Assembly (NCBI GenBank): GCA_025041195.1
Contig: JAKCFM010000001.1
Span: 1,860,001 to 1,924,000 of the forward strand
Origin: Halobacteriales archaeon YIM A00013
GTDB taxonomy: Archaea > Halobacteriota > Halobacteria > Halobacteriales > Haloarculaceae
Length of the DNA: 64,000 bases
Reading direction: 5' to 3'
Shown here: positions 54,767 through 63,634 of the stretch, one piece after another
Numbering within the stretch: position 1 is the first letter of the stretch
Layout: each line of letters opens with the position of its first letter
Position numbers and translations under genes: made by a program
The notes under the pieces: model-generated
The model's input: only the letters and a program-made list of their open reading frames with translations
Told to the model about the DNA's origin: nothing
Database searches by the model: none

Positions 54767-55506
54767 AAGCCCGGCAGCGGTTGCGCTTGCGAGCTCTCTT
54801 CGGTCGGTGACTGTTGCATACGCTTGGCCAGGCGCTGTCGTGCCGACCGGATCTCTTCGGCCTGGTCGTCGAGCGCACTGGTGTCAATCTCTACGCCCGC
54901 AATCGGCCCGATAGCCTCCTCAAGCAGTGCGCGTGCGGCGCGTGGATCCGGAAACTGTGGATTTGCCTCGACGACCAGCCCGATGGCGTCCAGCTCGTGA
55001 GCCATCGCCTCGTGCAACAGCGCGCCAGTCGGACCGCTGACGACACCCGTTTGATTCGGCGTCGCGATTCCGTGATTCTCAAGGGTGTTCGTTGCCCCAC
55101 CAGTGGCAACGCCAAACGTCTCGGGTTTCGCCGACTCCTCGCCCTCCGAATGGGGAAGCCCACTCAGGAACACCCCACGCATCCCGTTGTGTTCAAGCCA
55201 ACCAACCAGACAGGACGCAAACTCCTCACGGGTCTCGGCTGCAATCGGCACGTCGCTGTGTAAAACCACCAGCTCCTGTTCTGGATCGCCGTAGAGACGA
55301 ACTGGCGGTTTTACCGTCGACTCGTCCTCATGATACACCGCGACCGGCGCGAGTCCCTCACAGCGAACTGCGCCGAAATACGTCATCTCGAACGTATCGA
55401 TCAGGTGATCTGCGGCGATCTTCCCCACCAGTCCGACCCCCGGAAGCCCCTCGATGAGCGTCGGATCTTCGAACGAGAGATCAGTGATCGTGGTTATTCC
55501 TGCCAT
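54760..55506 (-). CDS. PAC2-family proteasome assembly chaperone
   Basis: 248 residues. ITDLSFEDPTLIEGLPGVGL followed by VGKIAADHLIDTFEM is the PAC2 signature; VVLHSDVPI, LPHSEGEESAKPETFGVATG and ATPNQTGVVSGPTGALLHE complete the family core. Archaeal PbaA/PbaB-like chaperones of this family assist 20S proteasome assembly. The C-terminal 40 residues form an acidic/Gln-rich helix. Confidence 0.92.
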   Translation of the reverse strand: MAGITTITDLSFEDPTLIEGLPGVGLVGKIAADHLIDTFEMTYFGAVRCEGLAPVAVYHEDESTVKPPVRLYGDPEQELVVLHSDVPIAAETREEFASCLVGWLEHNGMRGVFLSGLPHSEGEESAKPETFGVATGGATNTLENHGIATPNQTGVVSGPTGALLHEAMAHELDAIGLVVEANPQFPDPRAARALLEEAIGPIAGVEIDTSALDDQAEEIRSARQRLAKRMQQSPTEESSQAQPLPGFQ

Positions 55507-55594
55507 GGTGTGTACCGAGGGGAGCGATCACCTAAAACGTCCCTCCGATCACGCCGTTGAGTTCGTCGTCACACGTCCCGATATCGTAAATTAA

Positions 55595-55649
55595 TTTAAT
55601 ATATTAAATCTTTTAACAGAAATGATATAACGGATGCGTTCTAGCATCC
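55595..55649 (+). promoter_or_regulatory. Promoter with palindromes
   Basis: TTTAATATATTAAA (55595-55608) is a 14-base AT palindrome that may be the TATA region. GGATGC-GTTCTA-GCATCC (55632-55649) is a perfect 6-base inverted repeat ending 4 bases before ATG 55654. The second repeat may be an operator. Confidence 0.5.
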
Positions 55650-55653
55650 TCGC

Positions 55654-56130
55654 ATGAACGACCGGATAAAATTTAGTTCGATGACCGTAAAGTCTACTGT
55701 GCATGCCATGGTTCTCGGGACGGGTGTGTACGCGTCAATTCACGGTGTGTCGGGGATTCTCGCCTGGTGTCTGATCCTGGCATTGATTGGTGTCGTCTGG
55801 GTGGTGCTTTCGGGGCTCGGGGCCCTGGTTCGTTCATCGATGGTCAGATCGCTGTCCAAAACGGCGATGCGGGCCCCTGCGGAGGCGTCAGTGACGACGA
55901 TCATCGCGCTATCGATGCGTGATGAGCTGGTGAGAGCGGTTCGGCCGTTGAGTTCAGAGGAGCTGGCCGACCGGCTTGACGTCTCCGAATCCCGGATTCG
56001 CTGGATGCTGTCGGCAATGACTGACCGCGGAATCGTGCATGGGACCGACGGACGGTACTGGCTCCACCGAAATCGCCTCGGCGTCCGTTCGCTGGTGATG
56101 CTGTTGGCGGCACGACTTGGGCGCACGTAG
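55654..56130 (+). CDS. Membrane-anchored winged-helix protein
   Basis: 158 residues. Two predicted helices in the first 65 residues (for example GVSGILAWCLILALIGVVWV) are followed by a winged-helix domain (about 80-155): VRPLSSEELADRLDVSESRI and RWMLSAMTDRGIVHGTDGRY. This combines a membrane tether with a potential DNA-binding domain. It resembles haloarchaeal proteins with wHTH domains of unknown target. Its promoter carries a palindrome that the protein could bind; this is speculation. The next gene begins 55 bases downstream. Confidence 0.72.
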   Translation: MNDRIKFSSMTVKSTVHAMVLGTGVYASIHGVSGILAWCLILALIGVVWVVLSGLGALVRSSMVRSLSKTAMRAPAEASVTTIIALSMRDELVRAVRPLSSEELADRLDVSESRIRWMLSAMTDRGIVHGTDGRYWLHRNRLGVRSLVMLLAARLGRT

Positions 56131-56185
56131 TGGGTTCGCGGTCGGCGACCGAACGAGAGAAAAGCCCCGGCTGGATACTCCTCGT

Positions 56186-57094
56186 ATGATACTCGAGCGA
56201 TATCGGGGGCTCATCGATTCGTTCGACGCCTTTCGTGATGCCTGTGATCGCCCGCTACCTTCGGTGGTGCGAGTGAACACGCTGAAGGCGTCAATCGAGC
56301 GTGTCGAACGAGCGTTGGCAGACGGGGGCTATGCATACGAGCAGTGTTCATGGTATCCCGAGCTACTGCGGCTATCAACCGACACACCGGGGAACAGCTG
56401 GCCATACGTGCACGGGTGGATCTACGGCCAAGAGGAGGTGTCGGCGCTACCAGCACGCGTGCTCTCGCCGTCGGCTGGCGATCGCGTACTCGATGCCTGT
56501 GCCGCACCGGGATCGAAGACGACACAGCTTGGGGCACTGATGGACGACCGAGGGACGCTCATCGCAAACGATGCCAATCTCGGCCGACTGTCGGCACTCC
56601 GAACGAACGCCCAGCGATGTGGGGTGACGAATCTGATCGTCAACTCGGCTGACGCCCAGACGCTGTCGTTGGCGCCGTTCGGGGGCGAGCCGTTCGATCA
56701 CGCGCTGGTCGACGTTCCCTGTTCGTGCGAGGGGACGATTCGGAAGAATCCAACGGCGCTCGAAGACTGGGATATCGATCACGTTCGCGGGTTGTCGGGG
56801 ATACAGCGTGGCATTCTTCGGCGGGCAATACAGGCCACACGAGCCGGTGGGACCGTCGTCTACTCGACGTGCACGTTCGCACCCGAAGAGAACGAGGCGG
56901 TGCTCGATGCGGTGCTCGAAACCGAACGTTGTCGGATCGTACCGTTCGAGACCCAACTCGACACCCGGCCGGGCGTGACCGAATGGGAAGACAAGACGTA
57001 TGATCAATCAGTCGAGAATGCCAGGCGAATCTATCCACATCTGAACGACACTGGTGGCTTTTTCTGTGCGAAACTCGAGGTGACTGGCGAATGA
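56186..57094 (+). CDS. RsmB/NSUN-family RNA m5C methyltransferase
   Basis: 302 residues from ATG 56186. The SAM-binding LDACAAPGSKTTQLGAL, motif IV Cys in DVPCSCEGTIRKNP, and the catalytic motif VI STCTFAPEENEAVLD (two Cys) are all present. The enzyme adds methyl groups at C5 of cytosine in tRNA or rRNA. Its C-terminus overlaps the next gene by 4 bases, and that gene seems to supply a PUA-type domain which is fused in related proteins. Confidence 0.92.
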   Translation: MILERYRGLIDSFDAFRDACDRPLPSVVRVNTLKASIERVERALADGGYAYEQCSWYPELLRLSTDTPGNSWPYVHGWIYGQEEVSALPARVLSPSAGDRVLDACAAPGSKTTQLGALMDDRGTLIANDANLGRLSALRTNAQRCGVTNLIVNSADAQTLSLAPFGGEPFDHALVDVPCSCEGTIRKNPTALEDWDIDHVRGLSGIQRGILRRAIQATRAGGTVVYSTCTFAPEENEAVLDAVLETERCRIVPFETQLDTRPGVTEWEDKTYDQSVENARRIYPHLNDTGGFFCAKLEVTGE

Positions 57095-57594
57095 GATCGA
57101 ACGTCGGCGAGCAGTTCAGTCGAGTGCCAGCGACGGACGCGGATCGGGCTGTCGAAGGGCGACCGACTCGGAATGAGGTGCTCTCGTTCTGGGAAGATCG
57201 ATACGGCATTCCACCCGGCGTGTTCGAAGCGCACCGTTTCTGGGAGAAAGGCAGCGGCAAGCTCTGGGCATTTTCCGGCGACGCACCGGAAGGAACGGAG
57301 GTTGAGGCGCTCGGCATCACGTTTTTGCGGGTTCGCCAGGAGCACTGGAAGCCCACAACCGACGCCGTCCAGCGGTTTGGACGCCACGCCACCCAGAACG
57401 TCATCACCGTTGACGCTGAGACGGCCCGCAGATTCATCGCTGGAGAGGACCAGCCCGTCGACTGGGATGGTGAGTGGGGCTATCTGATCGTTGCACACGA
57501 ACTCGCCGACGTGCGCGAACCGATTGGCGTCGGGCTCTATCTCCACGGCGAACTGCGATCACAGATTCCAAAGGGTCGACAGCGCTCGGTCTGA
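57091..57594 (+). CDS. PUA-like partner of the m5C methyltransferase (DUF7122-like)
   Basis: 167 residues. SFWEDRYGIPPGVFEAHRFW and KGSGKLWAFSGDAPEGTEVE, with FGRHATQNVITVDAETARRF and VGLYLHGELRSQIPKGRQ, match haloarchaeal proteins resembling the C-terminal PUA domain of RsmF/NSUN enzymes. It overlaps the methyltransferase by 4 bases, suggesting a two-subunit enzyme. The RNA contacted is unknown. Confidence 0.78.
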   Translation: MRSNVGEQFSRVPATDADRAVEGRPTRNEVLSFWEDRYGIPPGVFEAHRFWEKGSGKLWAFSGDAPEGTEVEALGITFLRVRQEHWKPTTDAVQRFGRHATQNVITVDAETARRFIAGEDQPVDWDGEWGYLIVAHELADVREPIGVGLYLHGELRSQIPKGRQRSV

Positions 57595-57595
57595 C

Positions 57596-58390
57596 TCACC
57601 GGCGGACGGTGAGCATCCAGTCGTTCAGCGCATCGTGGTAGTCGGCCTTGTCAGGTCGCTCCGATGGCGATGTGGTTTCGAACAGCTCGGTAATCGCCGT
57701 CCGGGCCCGTGCTTCGAGGGCGTCGTCAACGGTCGCAACTTCATTCTCGCGTTTCGTTTCGATCAGGGCATCGATGAGATCACCATACCCAGCCCACGTC
57801 CCCAGCTCCCGAACGTTGGGCTCAAGGGAGTTCCGTTTGGTAACGTATCTGGCACCAAGCAGTCCCCGTAGCACGTAGAGGAACTTCTTCGCAGTCGGAC
57901 GCGGATCGCGCCCGTCCGGATTCAGATAGCGGTTGTAGTTCGATCTGGCCATTCCGAGATACGAATGCGCCACATCGAGTGGCAACGACGTTTCGATCAG
58001 GGTTCGCAGCCGTTCGAACTCGTCCGGTCGTGTGTTCACCACTGGATCAGCACAACAGACCAGCTCAAGGACGTTGTAGTTCGCCTGAAAGAGCAGCTCG
58101 CCGAACTTCCGGAGCTCGTAGCTCACCAGATCAACCGCAGCATGCGCCTCGAACCCGTCGGTGGTTGTGCCCTGGTTGATCACGTACTGCTGTGTCGGTT
58201 CATCGAGCAACCAGTACGCATGGCCATCAGTGATATGGAAGCCCCGCACGTCGATGTCCCCGCCAGCCTCGCTCGGAAAGCCATAGAGGTGCGATCCTGA
58301 AACCGCATAAAACCCGGGGCGTGCCGGATCAGACGCGGAATCAATCGCCTGGTCGATCACGGATCGAAGCGATTGGTCATCGTAGTCCAT
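57596..58390 (-). CDS. RlaP-type nucleotidyltransferase
   Basis: 264 residues of the DNA polymerase beta-type nucleotidyltransferase fold. The motif VSGSHLYGFPSEAGGDIDVR gives GSxxxG and the DxD metal pair. FQANYNVLELVCCADPVV and AHSYLGMARSNYNRYL agree with the RlaP/YcgL branch. The substrate is unknown; relatives occur with RNA ligase systems and in phage-linked contexts, but no such partner is near this gene. It is convergent with the PUA-like gene, with one base between them. Confidence 0.8.
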   Translation of the reverse strand: MDYDDQSLRSVIDQAIDSASDPARPGFYAVSGSHLYGFPSEAGGDIDVRGFHITDGHAYWLLDEPTQQYVINQGTTTDGFEAHAAVDLVSYELRKFGELLFQANYNVLELVCCADPVVNTRPDEFERLRTLIETSLPLDVAHSYLGMARSNYNRYLNPDGRDPRPTAKKFLYVLRGLLGARYVTKRNSLEPNVRELGTWAGYGDLIDALIETKRENEVATVDDALEARARTAITELFETTSPSERPDKADYHDALNDWMLTVRR

Positions 58391-58432
58391 TGCCGATACA
58401 TCAGTAATACTACAACATAAAACCCACCCCAG

Positions 58433-59440
58433 CTATGAGTCGGCCGTGCGCAGCACGAGCGGGCCGATGGCGAGCGTTCGTCTCGTCATGGTGACGATCC
58501 GGAGAATGTAGGCGATAAGCAGGGCGAATGGGCTCACACCGACAGTAAAGACGGCCGCAGTCACCAACAGGACGGTCTCAATTCCCGCAATGGTTCCGGT
58601 GATGGTGTCAGTGCCAACAAAAAGCAATGAGCCACCGACGACACAGAGCGCCACGAGTGCAACGTAGAGTATCAGCCGCGAGAGCGTCATCAGCTCCCAC
58701 TGGAAATAGAGCGTTTTGATGTGCTCACGAAACGCTCCGTAGCGGGTGAGACCCGTGATGAGCCGTTCAACGGACGCCGTTGCGGTTTCGTCGAGCTCCG
58801 CAGCGTGATCGTACTCAAGTTGTTCGAGCGCCTGAAGCTTCATCGCGTAGTTGAAGTTCAACAGCGATGCAACGACGTCGAACGTGCCAAACTCAGCGGT
58901 TTCGAGATCATCTTGAATTATTGCTGCGTGCTCTGTGACCTCGTTCGTATAGTCGTTCACCGCCGCCGCAAGCGATGGGGTCGCGGTTTCAGACACCGCT
59001 GCGTCGAGCGCTCGGGCATCGGATTCGATTCCATCGAGAAGGAGACGGCAATTTGCGGCGACGGTCGTCGGCATTGCGGTACCGAGTCGTTGAGCCGACT
59101 GTTTTCGAAATTCCATTGCGTTGTTCATCCGTGACAGTTGATCGCCGAGCGCACCGAGCTCCTGTGAAATCACGAGCTGGCTGATCGTCACGACCAGTGT
59201 CGTTCCGGTGATGATTCCCCCAATCAGCGTCGAAAGCAGCGTTTCGATCGTATCGCCAGAGCCAATGGCCGCAGTTAGCCCACCGCCGAAGAGTACACTG
59301 ACGAGAAGAACACCCAGATAAATGATCACCAGCAACGCGAGCGTCACCAGCAGTCGATTTCCAGACAGCGTCAGCCAGAGTCGGCCGCGTCCCTGTTCTG
59401 ATCGCGATGCCATCGTATTGGCCGGTGAGTCGAACTCCAT
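58433..59440 (-). CDS. Four-helix membrane protein of unknown function
   Basis: 335 residues from ATG 59440. Two helices (LLVTLALLVIIYLGVLLVSV and LLSTLIGGIITGTTLVVTIS) precede a soluble helical region of about 140 residues, and two helices follow (LILYVALVALCVVGGSLLFV and IETVLLVTAAVFTVGVSPFA). I do not recognise a named family, though the layout resembles DUF2254-like or bestrophin-like channel folds. It is divergent from the gene at 59538. Confidence 0.72.
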   Translation of the reverse strand: MEFDSPANTMASRSEQGRGRLWLTLSGNRLLVTLALLVIIYLGVLLVSVLFGGGLTAAIGSGDTIETLLSTLIGGIITGTTLVVTISQLVISQELGALGDQLSRMNNAMEFRKQSAQRLGTAMPTTVAANCRLLLDGIESDARALDAAVSETATPSLAAAVNDYTNEVTEHAAIIQDDLETAEFGTFDVVASLLNFNYAMKLQALEQLEYDHAAELDETATASVERLITGLTRYGAFREHIKTLYFQWELMTLSRLILYVALVALCVVGGSLLFVGTDTITGTIAGIETVLLVTAAVFTVGVSPFALLIAYILRIVTMTRRTLAIGPLVLRTADS

Positions 59441-59537
59441 ATCGCATCGGTCGGGAGGCGGCCAGGAAAGTGTGATTCTCATCAGTATGAACCGTTCGAC
59501 CCACGTGGCTTTTATCGACGGAGGATCTACAGGTGGT

Positions 59538-59990
59538 GTGGCTATCACGGACAAAATCTATCTGAAGAACCATCGCCAGATCGTCTCACAGCTGGACACA
59601 CAGCTGCCAAAGAGTGCCTTTGCTGGCGCGACGATCGACGTTCTCTACAGCGGTGACGGACTGTCGAATCTTGACAGCGCCACCCGTGATCGGTTGTTGG
59701 ATTTTGCCAGCGACTTTCTGGACTGTAAAGACGAGGCCCAGCTCTATTCGGGCTATCCAGAGCGACAGTTCATGCAGTATCTGCTCGAACTGCGAGCGCA
59801 AGGTCTCGGCCCGGACGCGATCGTCGACGTGATGGGGGCCGACTATCAGGTGTATGCGTACTCTGGGGATGTGCTCACGTTTCTTGATGACGCCGTCCGG
59901 ACGCTTGAAGCGGCCGAGGATCTCGCACGGGTCGATGGTAACGGCTCGCAAGCCGATACGCTCGCTGCCCGGATCGATCAGCTGACCTGA
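59538..59990 (+). CDS. Conserved haloarchaeal protein of unknown function
   Basis: 150 residues from GTG 59538, placed there because a TATA-like CTTTTATC is about 25 bases upstream; an in-frame ATG at 59487 would add 17 residues. ITDKIYLKNHRQIVSQLDTQ and FAGATIDVLYSGDGLSNLDS are strongly patterned soluble segments, and the protein has no membrane helix. I know similar haloarchaeal proteins only as uncharacterised. Confidence 0.7.
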   Translation: MAITDKIYLKNHRQIVSQLDTQLPKSAFAGATIDVLYSGDGLSNLDSATRDRLLDFASDFLDCKDEAQLYSGYPERQFMQYLLELRAQGLGPDAIVDVMGADYQVYAYSGDVLTFLDDAVRTLEAAEDLARVDGNGSQADTLAARIDQLT

Positions 59991-60025
59991 GAAGAAACGA
60001 GACACCCGAATGGACCCGACAGTTA

Positions 60026-60433
60026 TCAGCCCAATCGGTACGTGTCGTCGCCGTCCGAATCGTCGAGATCGTCAAGCACGATGATGTCTTCGTCGTTGTA
60101 CTCATCGAGTTCCTGCGTGAGCTCTGTGACGTAGCGTTTGTACTCGTCCAGTTGCTCGCGGAGGTGGTCAGCCTCAAGTTCGAGGCGTTCGTGCTCTCGA
60201 ACGAAGCTTTTTGGCACCTCAATTTTTGGTGGAAAGCCTTCTGCTTCCGTCGGATTGTTGTCGATCTCGTGTTCGGGGACCACCCGTACCTGTCCATCGT
60301 GGGCAACGAGCTGGTCCACGTAATCACGGAACACAGCTGAAAGCGAAATGTCTCGTTCCTCGGCGATGTCGCGTAACACCTCGAATACGTCCTCATTAAC
60401 ACGGAACGAGATTGTCTTGTTCTTATTGCCCAT
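60026..60433 (-). CDS. Ribbon-helix-helix protein with coiled-coil tail
   Basis: 135 residues. KTISFRVNEDVFEVLRDIAE and ISLSAVFRDYVDQLVAHD form a CopG/ribbon-helix-helix DNA-binding domain (residues 5-45). Residues 80-115 are a coiled coil (EHERLELEADHLREQLDEYK) followed by an acidic end (DDLDDSDGDD). It could be a transcription factor or chromosome protein. No obvious target site is in the adjacent gap. Confidence 0.85.
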   Translation of the reverse strand: MGNKNKTISFRVNEDVFEVLRDIAEERDISLSAVFRDYVDQLVAHDGQVRVVPEHEIDNNPTEAEGFPPKIEVPKSFVREHERLELEADHLREQLDEYKRYVTELTQELDEYNDEDIIVLDDLDDSDGDDTYRLG

Positions 60434-60592
60434 CGGTGGAGAGATACTCGTTCAACCTACTTAATCGTTTGTGAGAGAACTGATTGATGTCAATATAAAT
60501 AGTTGAGTGCGTGCGCTGACGGCCAGGATGGTTTGCGGAGGGGGTGGTAACTGACGACTCGATGTCTCACCACCAATCCCTTCCCTTCAGCG

Positions 60593-61219
60593 TTACGACA
60601 CTGGCATCTCGTTTTCGGCCGGCTCATCCGCACCGTCGAGTTCCTCAAGGACCGCCAGTGCCTCCTCGCGGTAGAGCGCTGGGTCGGTCTCGTACTGCTC
60701 GTCGGCCATCGTCGCATACTCGGATGGCTGTGTTGCCGCCTCGCTGGCGCGTTCGATCGTTTTGAGCGCCGTCTCGACGACCCACCGATCGCGCGTGTCA
60801 TCGTCGATGATCGAGATCGATTCCGGCCGTATCGAGACGTTCATCTCGCCGTCATCCGTCTCATACGTTCTGGGCTTACCGACGATCGAAACGTAGATCG
60901 GCGGTTGTGCCTCGCGCAACATCGTTGCCGCCTCGGGCTGATACTGCCCGGCGTAGACGAAAAACGTTCCAGAGGGATCGACTACGCGACCCTGCCAGTA
61001 CTCGCTGTCGGAGCCCACATCCTGGGTCTCGGTGAGCGTTCCCGCAATGAACACTCGATTGGCCCGCTCGCCGGTGGGCAACAGCCCGTACACAGGCGCG
61101 CGCTCTTCGTCGGACTCTTTGAACGTGTAGGTGATGTCGTTGAACTCCGTTGCGAACACCCGGCGAGCAACCGCACGCGATGGCTGGCCGTCTGACGGCG
61201 TGGATTCTGATTCTGACAT
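60593..61219 (-). CDS. rpap: RPA-associated protein
   Basis: 208 residues. VFATEFNDITYTFKESDEER, VFIAGTLTETQDVG, YWQGRVVDPSGTFFVYAGQY and VSIVGKPRTYETDDGEMNVS define the OB-fold of the archaeal RPA-associated family. It follows the RPA gene directly (stop and start adjacent). In Haloferax volcanii, RPA and its associated protein are co-transcribed and act together, so this pair is the matching arrangement. Confidence 0.92.
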   Translation of the reverse strand: MSESESTPSDGQPSRAVARRVFATEFNDITYTFKESDEERAPVYGLLPTGERANRVFIAGTLTETQDVGSDSEYWQGRVVDPSGTFFVYAGQYQPEAATMLREAQPPIYVSIVGKPRTYETDDGEMNVSIRPESISIIDDDTRDRWVVETALKTIERASEAATQPSEYATMADEQYETDPALYREEALAVLEELDGADEPAENEMPVS

Positions 61220-62146
61220 TTATATCGACCTCGCGCGAACGAGTGCATCGTTCGTGTCCATCGCCCCGAGTCGCTCAAACTCGTTAACGAGGAGATACCG
61301 ACCAAACTGCGGGCCCGTCACCTGATAATACCGACCGAGTGTCGAGGCTTTCATCTCTTCGATCACCACGCTCGTATCGAGAGCGTCCTTGGCCATCTCC
61401 TTTGCGCGATCAAGCGTGATATCGGTCAGCGTCTCGGTCTGCTCACAGTCGAAGATCACCTCCTGAACGGCCGTGCCGTCGTCGAGCACGCCCTTGATCC
61501 GAAGATCAAACTCGCCGTCAACCTCGCCGTGTTCCGTACAGCGCCCGTTCTGCAGCACGCGCGTACAATCGTCCGTGGGACAGCGCTTGATCAGTCCACT
61601 GCCGCGCTGGATGTCCACCAGCGCACCGATCTGCTCGACAGTGTCATCGCCAACCTCGATGTCGTCATCGAGCTCGGTGATCGAAGTGGTGCGGTTGAGC
61701 TTGATCGAATATTGGCCCTCATACTCATCAGTGACGACGTTCGAGAGCTCGTAAACGCACTCTTCTTCGAGTGCTTCGAGCTCGCTCGTGGCGAACGAAA
61801 CGAATTTGATCCGGCCGGATTCGTCGCCGAGAAGGCCAACCTGCGCGATGGCGTCGCTTCGTGGCTCCCAGAGCTCGACAACTTTCACGCGCACGTCGAC
61901 CCACTGCTCGTCCTCGTCGATCGACCCGACGGAGACGCGCTCGGTCTGCCCACCGGCGAGCTCGTCGCGCTCAAGACCGGCTTCGGAGAGATAGCTGCTC
62001 ACGAGACTGCGCCGTGCTTCCTCAGGGGGCACCTTATACTCCGACACCAGCGTCTCAAGGCGCTCTTCGATCTCTTCGAGATCGACCTCAAGATGGTCGT
62101 CGAACTGGGCGTGGACCGACTCCGCGTGTTGGCGTAATTCCGACAT
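61220..62146 (-). CDS. rpa: Replication protein A (single-strand DNA binding)
   Basis: 308 residues with OB folds; WVDVRVKVVELWEPRSDAI and GLLGDESGRIKFVSFATSEL mark the first, followed by a zinc finger CPTDDC and CTEH (about residues 190-208). The last part shows FDCEQTETLTDITLDRAKEM. It coats single-stranded DNA in replication and repair. The downstream gene, adjacent without a gap, is the RPA-associated protein. Divergent from the gene at 62303. Confidence 0.93.
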   Translation of the reverse strand: MSELRQHAESVHAQFDDHLEVDLEEIEERLETLVSEYKVPPEEARRSLVSSYLSEAGLERDELAGGQTERVSVGSIDEDEQWVDVRVKVVELWEPRSDAIAQVGLLGDESGRIKFVSFATSELEALEEECVYELSNVVTDEYEGQYSIKLNRTTSITELDDDIEVGDDTVEQIGALVDIQRGSGLIKRCPTDDCTRVLQNGRCTEHGEVDGEFDLRIKGVLDDGTAVQEVIFDCEQTETLTDITLDRAKEMAKDALDTSVVIEEMKASTLGRYYQVTGPQFGRYLLVNEFERLGAMDTNDALVRARSI

Positions 62147-62302
62147 TGTGGCTCTGTCTCCTCGTATTTTCGGTGAGAGACAATGTGCGGTTCGACCTTA
62201 TCCTTCTTAAATTCTCCATATTCGATTTCCGAAATGATAGCTGTCCAGAGAGTGCACACGACGAGCACCATCGTTTTCTCCGATGAGACCATAGCCCAGC
62301 GC

Positions 62303-62602
62303 ATGTCCTCGCGTCGGCGACTAGAGCGGCTGTTACAGGCGAAGTTTCGCGCAGCTGGAATGCAGATTGAGCAGGCAAAACAGACGTATGCCACGACAAA
62401 ACGCGCGGCCGAAGCCGACATTCCGACCGACGAAAACGGAAACGCGCGAATCGTCTGTCGACGGTACGCAGAACGACGCGCTGTGGGACTCGATGCGTCG
62501 GGTCGACCACCGTGTTTCGATCCCAACAGCCAGGACTGTCAGGGCTGTGTCGAAGACATTCAAGAAGGGACGATCGAAACCTGGGATCCCCGCCGGTGGT
62601 GA
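62303..62602 (+). CDS. Small conserved haloarchaeal protein (DUF7091-like)
   Basis: 99 residues from ATG 62303. RRRLERLLQAKFRAAGMQIE, EADIPTDENGNARIVCRRYA and a Cys-containing tail (PPCFDPNSQDCQGCVEDIQE) are family features. The four Cys (one early, three late) may bind a metal. Function unknown. The mannose-1-phosphate guanylyltransferase follows 27 bases downstream. Confidence 0.78.
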   Translation: MSSRRRLERLLQAKFRAAGMQIEQAKQTYATTKRAAEADIPTDENGNARIVCRRYAERRAVGLDASGRPPCFDPNSQDCQGCVEDIQEGTIETWDPRRW

Positions 62603-62629
62603 TTTGTAGCACCGATAGTAACCGACGGT

Positions 62630-63634
62630 ATGCAGATCGCAGTGGTGCTTGCCGGTGGCATCGGCACACGGATGTATCCAGCGAGCGCGCCCGAGCGCCC
62701 CAAACAGTTTCTCTCTTTTGCGGACGATGACGACTCGTTGTTGGGTCAAACCGTCGACCGCGTCAGCCCGATCGTCGATCAGGTGTGTGTTCTGACCCGC
62801 CCCGCGTACGCAGACGATGTTCGATCGCACGCCCCCGACGCGACGGTGCTCACCGAACCGATGGGAAAAGACACCGGCCCAGCGCTCGTGTACGGGACCC
62901 ACGAGCTCAAAAGCGCCGGTGAGAACCCCGTCCTGTTCTGTTTGCCGAGCGACCAGCACGTCGGCGAGGGGTTTCAGGCAGTGGCACAACAGGCGATGGC
63001 TGTCGCCGAACGGACCGACCAGCTCGTCACCCTTGGGATCGAACCGACGCGCGCTGCGATCGAATACGGCTACATCAAACCGGGAGCCGATCACGGCGAC
63101 CACCTCGCAGTCGAGGGGTTTTACGAAAAACCCGATCCCGGCGCGGCTGCGCGATATGTGTACAACGATTTCTACTGGAACGCGGGGATGTTCGCCTGGA
63201 CACCCGAGACGCTGCTCTCTGCAGTGAGATCGACGCCGCTCTCGTCGCTCGTTGAGGCGCTCGAAGCAAACGATCCACTCGCCGGCTTCGATAGTGTCGA
63301 TCCGGTCAGCATCGACCACGCCGTCCTGGAACAAACCGAGGAGATTGCCGTCATTCCGGCGGCTATCGAGTGGGATGATCTTGGGTCGTGGGACTCGCTC
63401 GGGCGCATTCTCGACACGGACGCGGATGGTACCGTCAGTAGTGGTGACGTGCTCTCAATCGAGACGGAAAACTGTGTGCTCGCCTGTGATTCTTCGATGG
63501 AAATCAATGCGGTCGGCGTCTCCGATCTCGTCGTCGCAGCGTTCGATGACCGCGTGCTGGTCGTCCCAACGAACGACACACAACGGGTCAGAGAAGTCGT
63601 CGAAAAACGGACGGCGTCCACTCGCGAGACCTGA
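62630..63634 (+). CDS. Mannose-1-phosphate guanylyltransferase
   Basis: 334 residues. The GDP-mannose pyrophosphorylase signature VVLAGGIGTRMYPASAPERP-KQFL is at the N-terminus, and VLTEPMGKDTGPALVYGTHE, YGYIKPGADHGDHLAVEGFY-EKP, and YWNAGMFAWTPETLL follow, ending with EWDDLGSWDSLGRIL. It makes GDP-mannose for surface glycans and other mannose-containing polymers. The type is GMP without a C-terminal isomerase domain. Convergent with the last gene. Confidence 0.93.
   Translation: MQIAVVLAGGIGTRMYPASAPERPKQFLSFADDDDSLLGQTVDRVSPIVDQVCVLTRPAYADDVRSHAPDATVLTEPMGKDTGPALVYGTHELKSAGENPVLFCLPSDQHVGEGFQAVAQQAMAVAERTDQLVTLGIEPTRAAIEYGYIKPGADHGDHLAVEGFYEKPDPGAAARYVYNDFYWNAGMFAWTPETLLSAVRSTPLSSLVEALEANDPLAGFDSVDPVSIDHAVLEQTEEIAVIPAAIEWDDLGSWDSLGRILDTDADGTVSSGDVLSIETENCVLACDSSMEINAVGVSDLVVAAFDDRVLVVPTNDTQRVREVVEKRTASTRET

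Noticed and set aside
57596-58390. RlaP-type nucleotidyltransferase as a toxin of a toxin-antitoxin pair
   Set aside because: No small partner gene is adjacent, and the domain is full length with its catalytic residues; the neighbours look like housekeeping genes.
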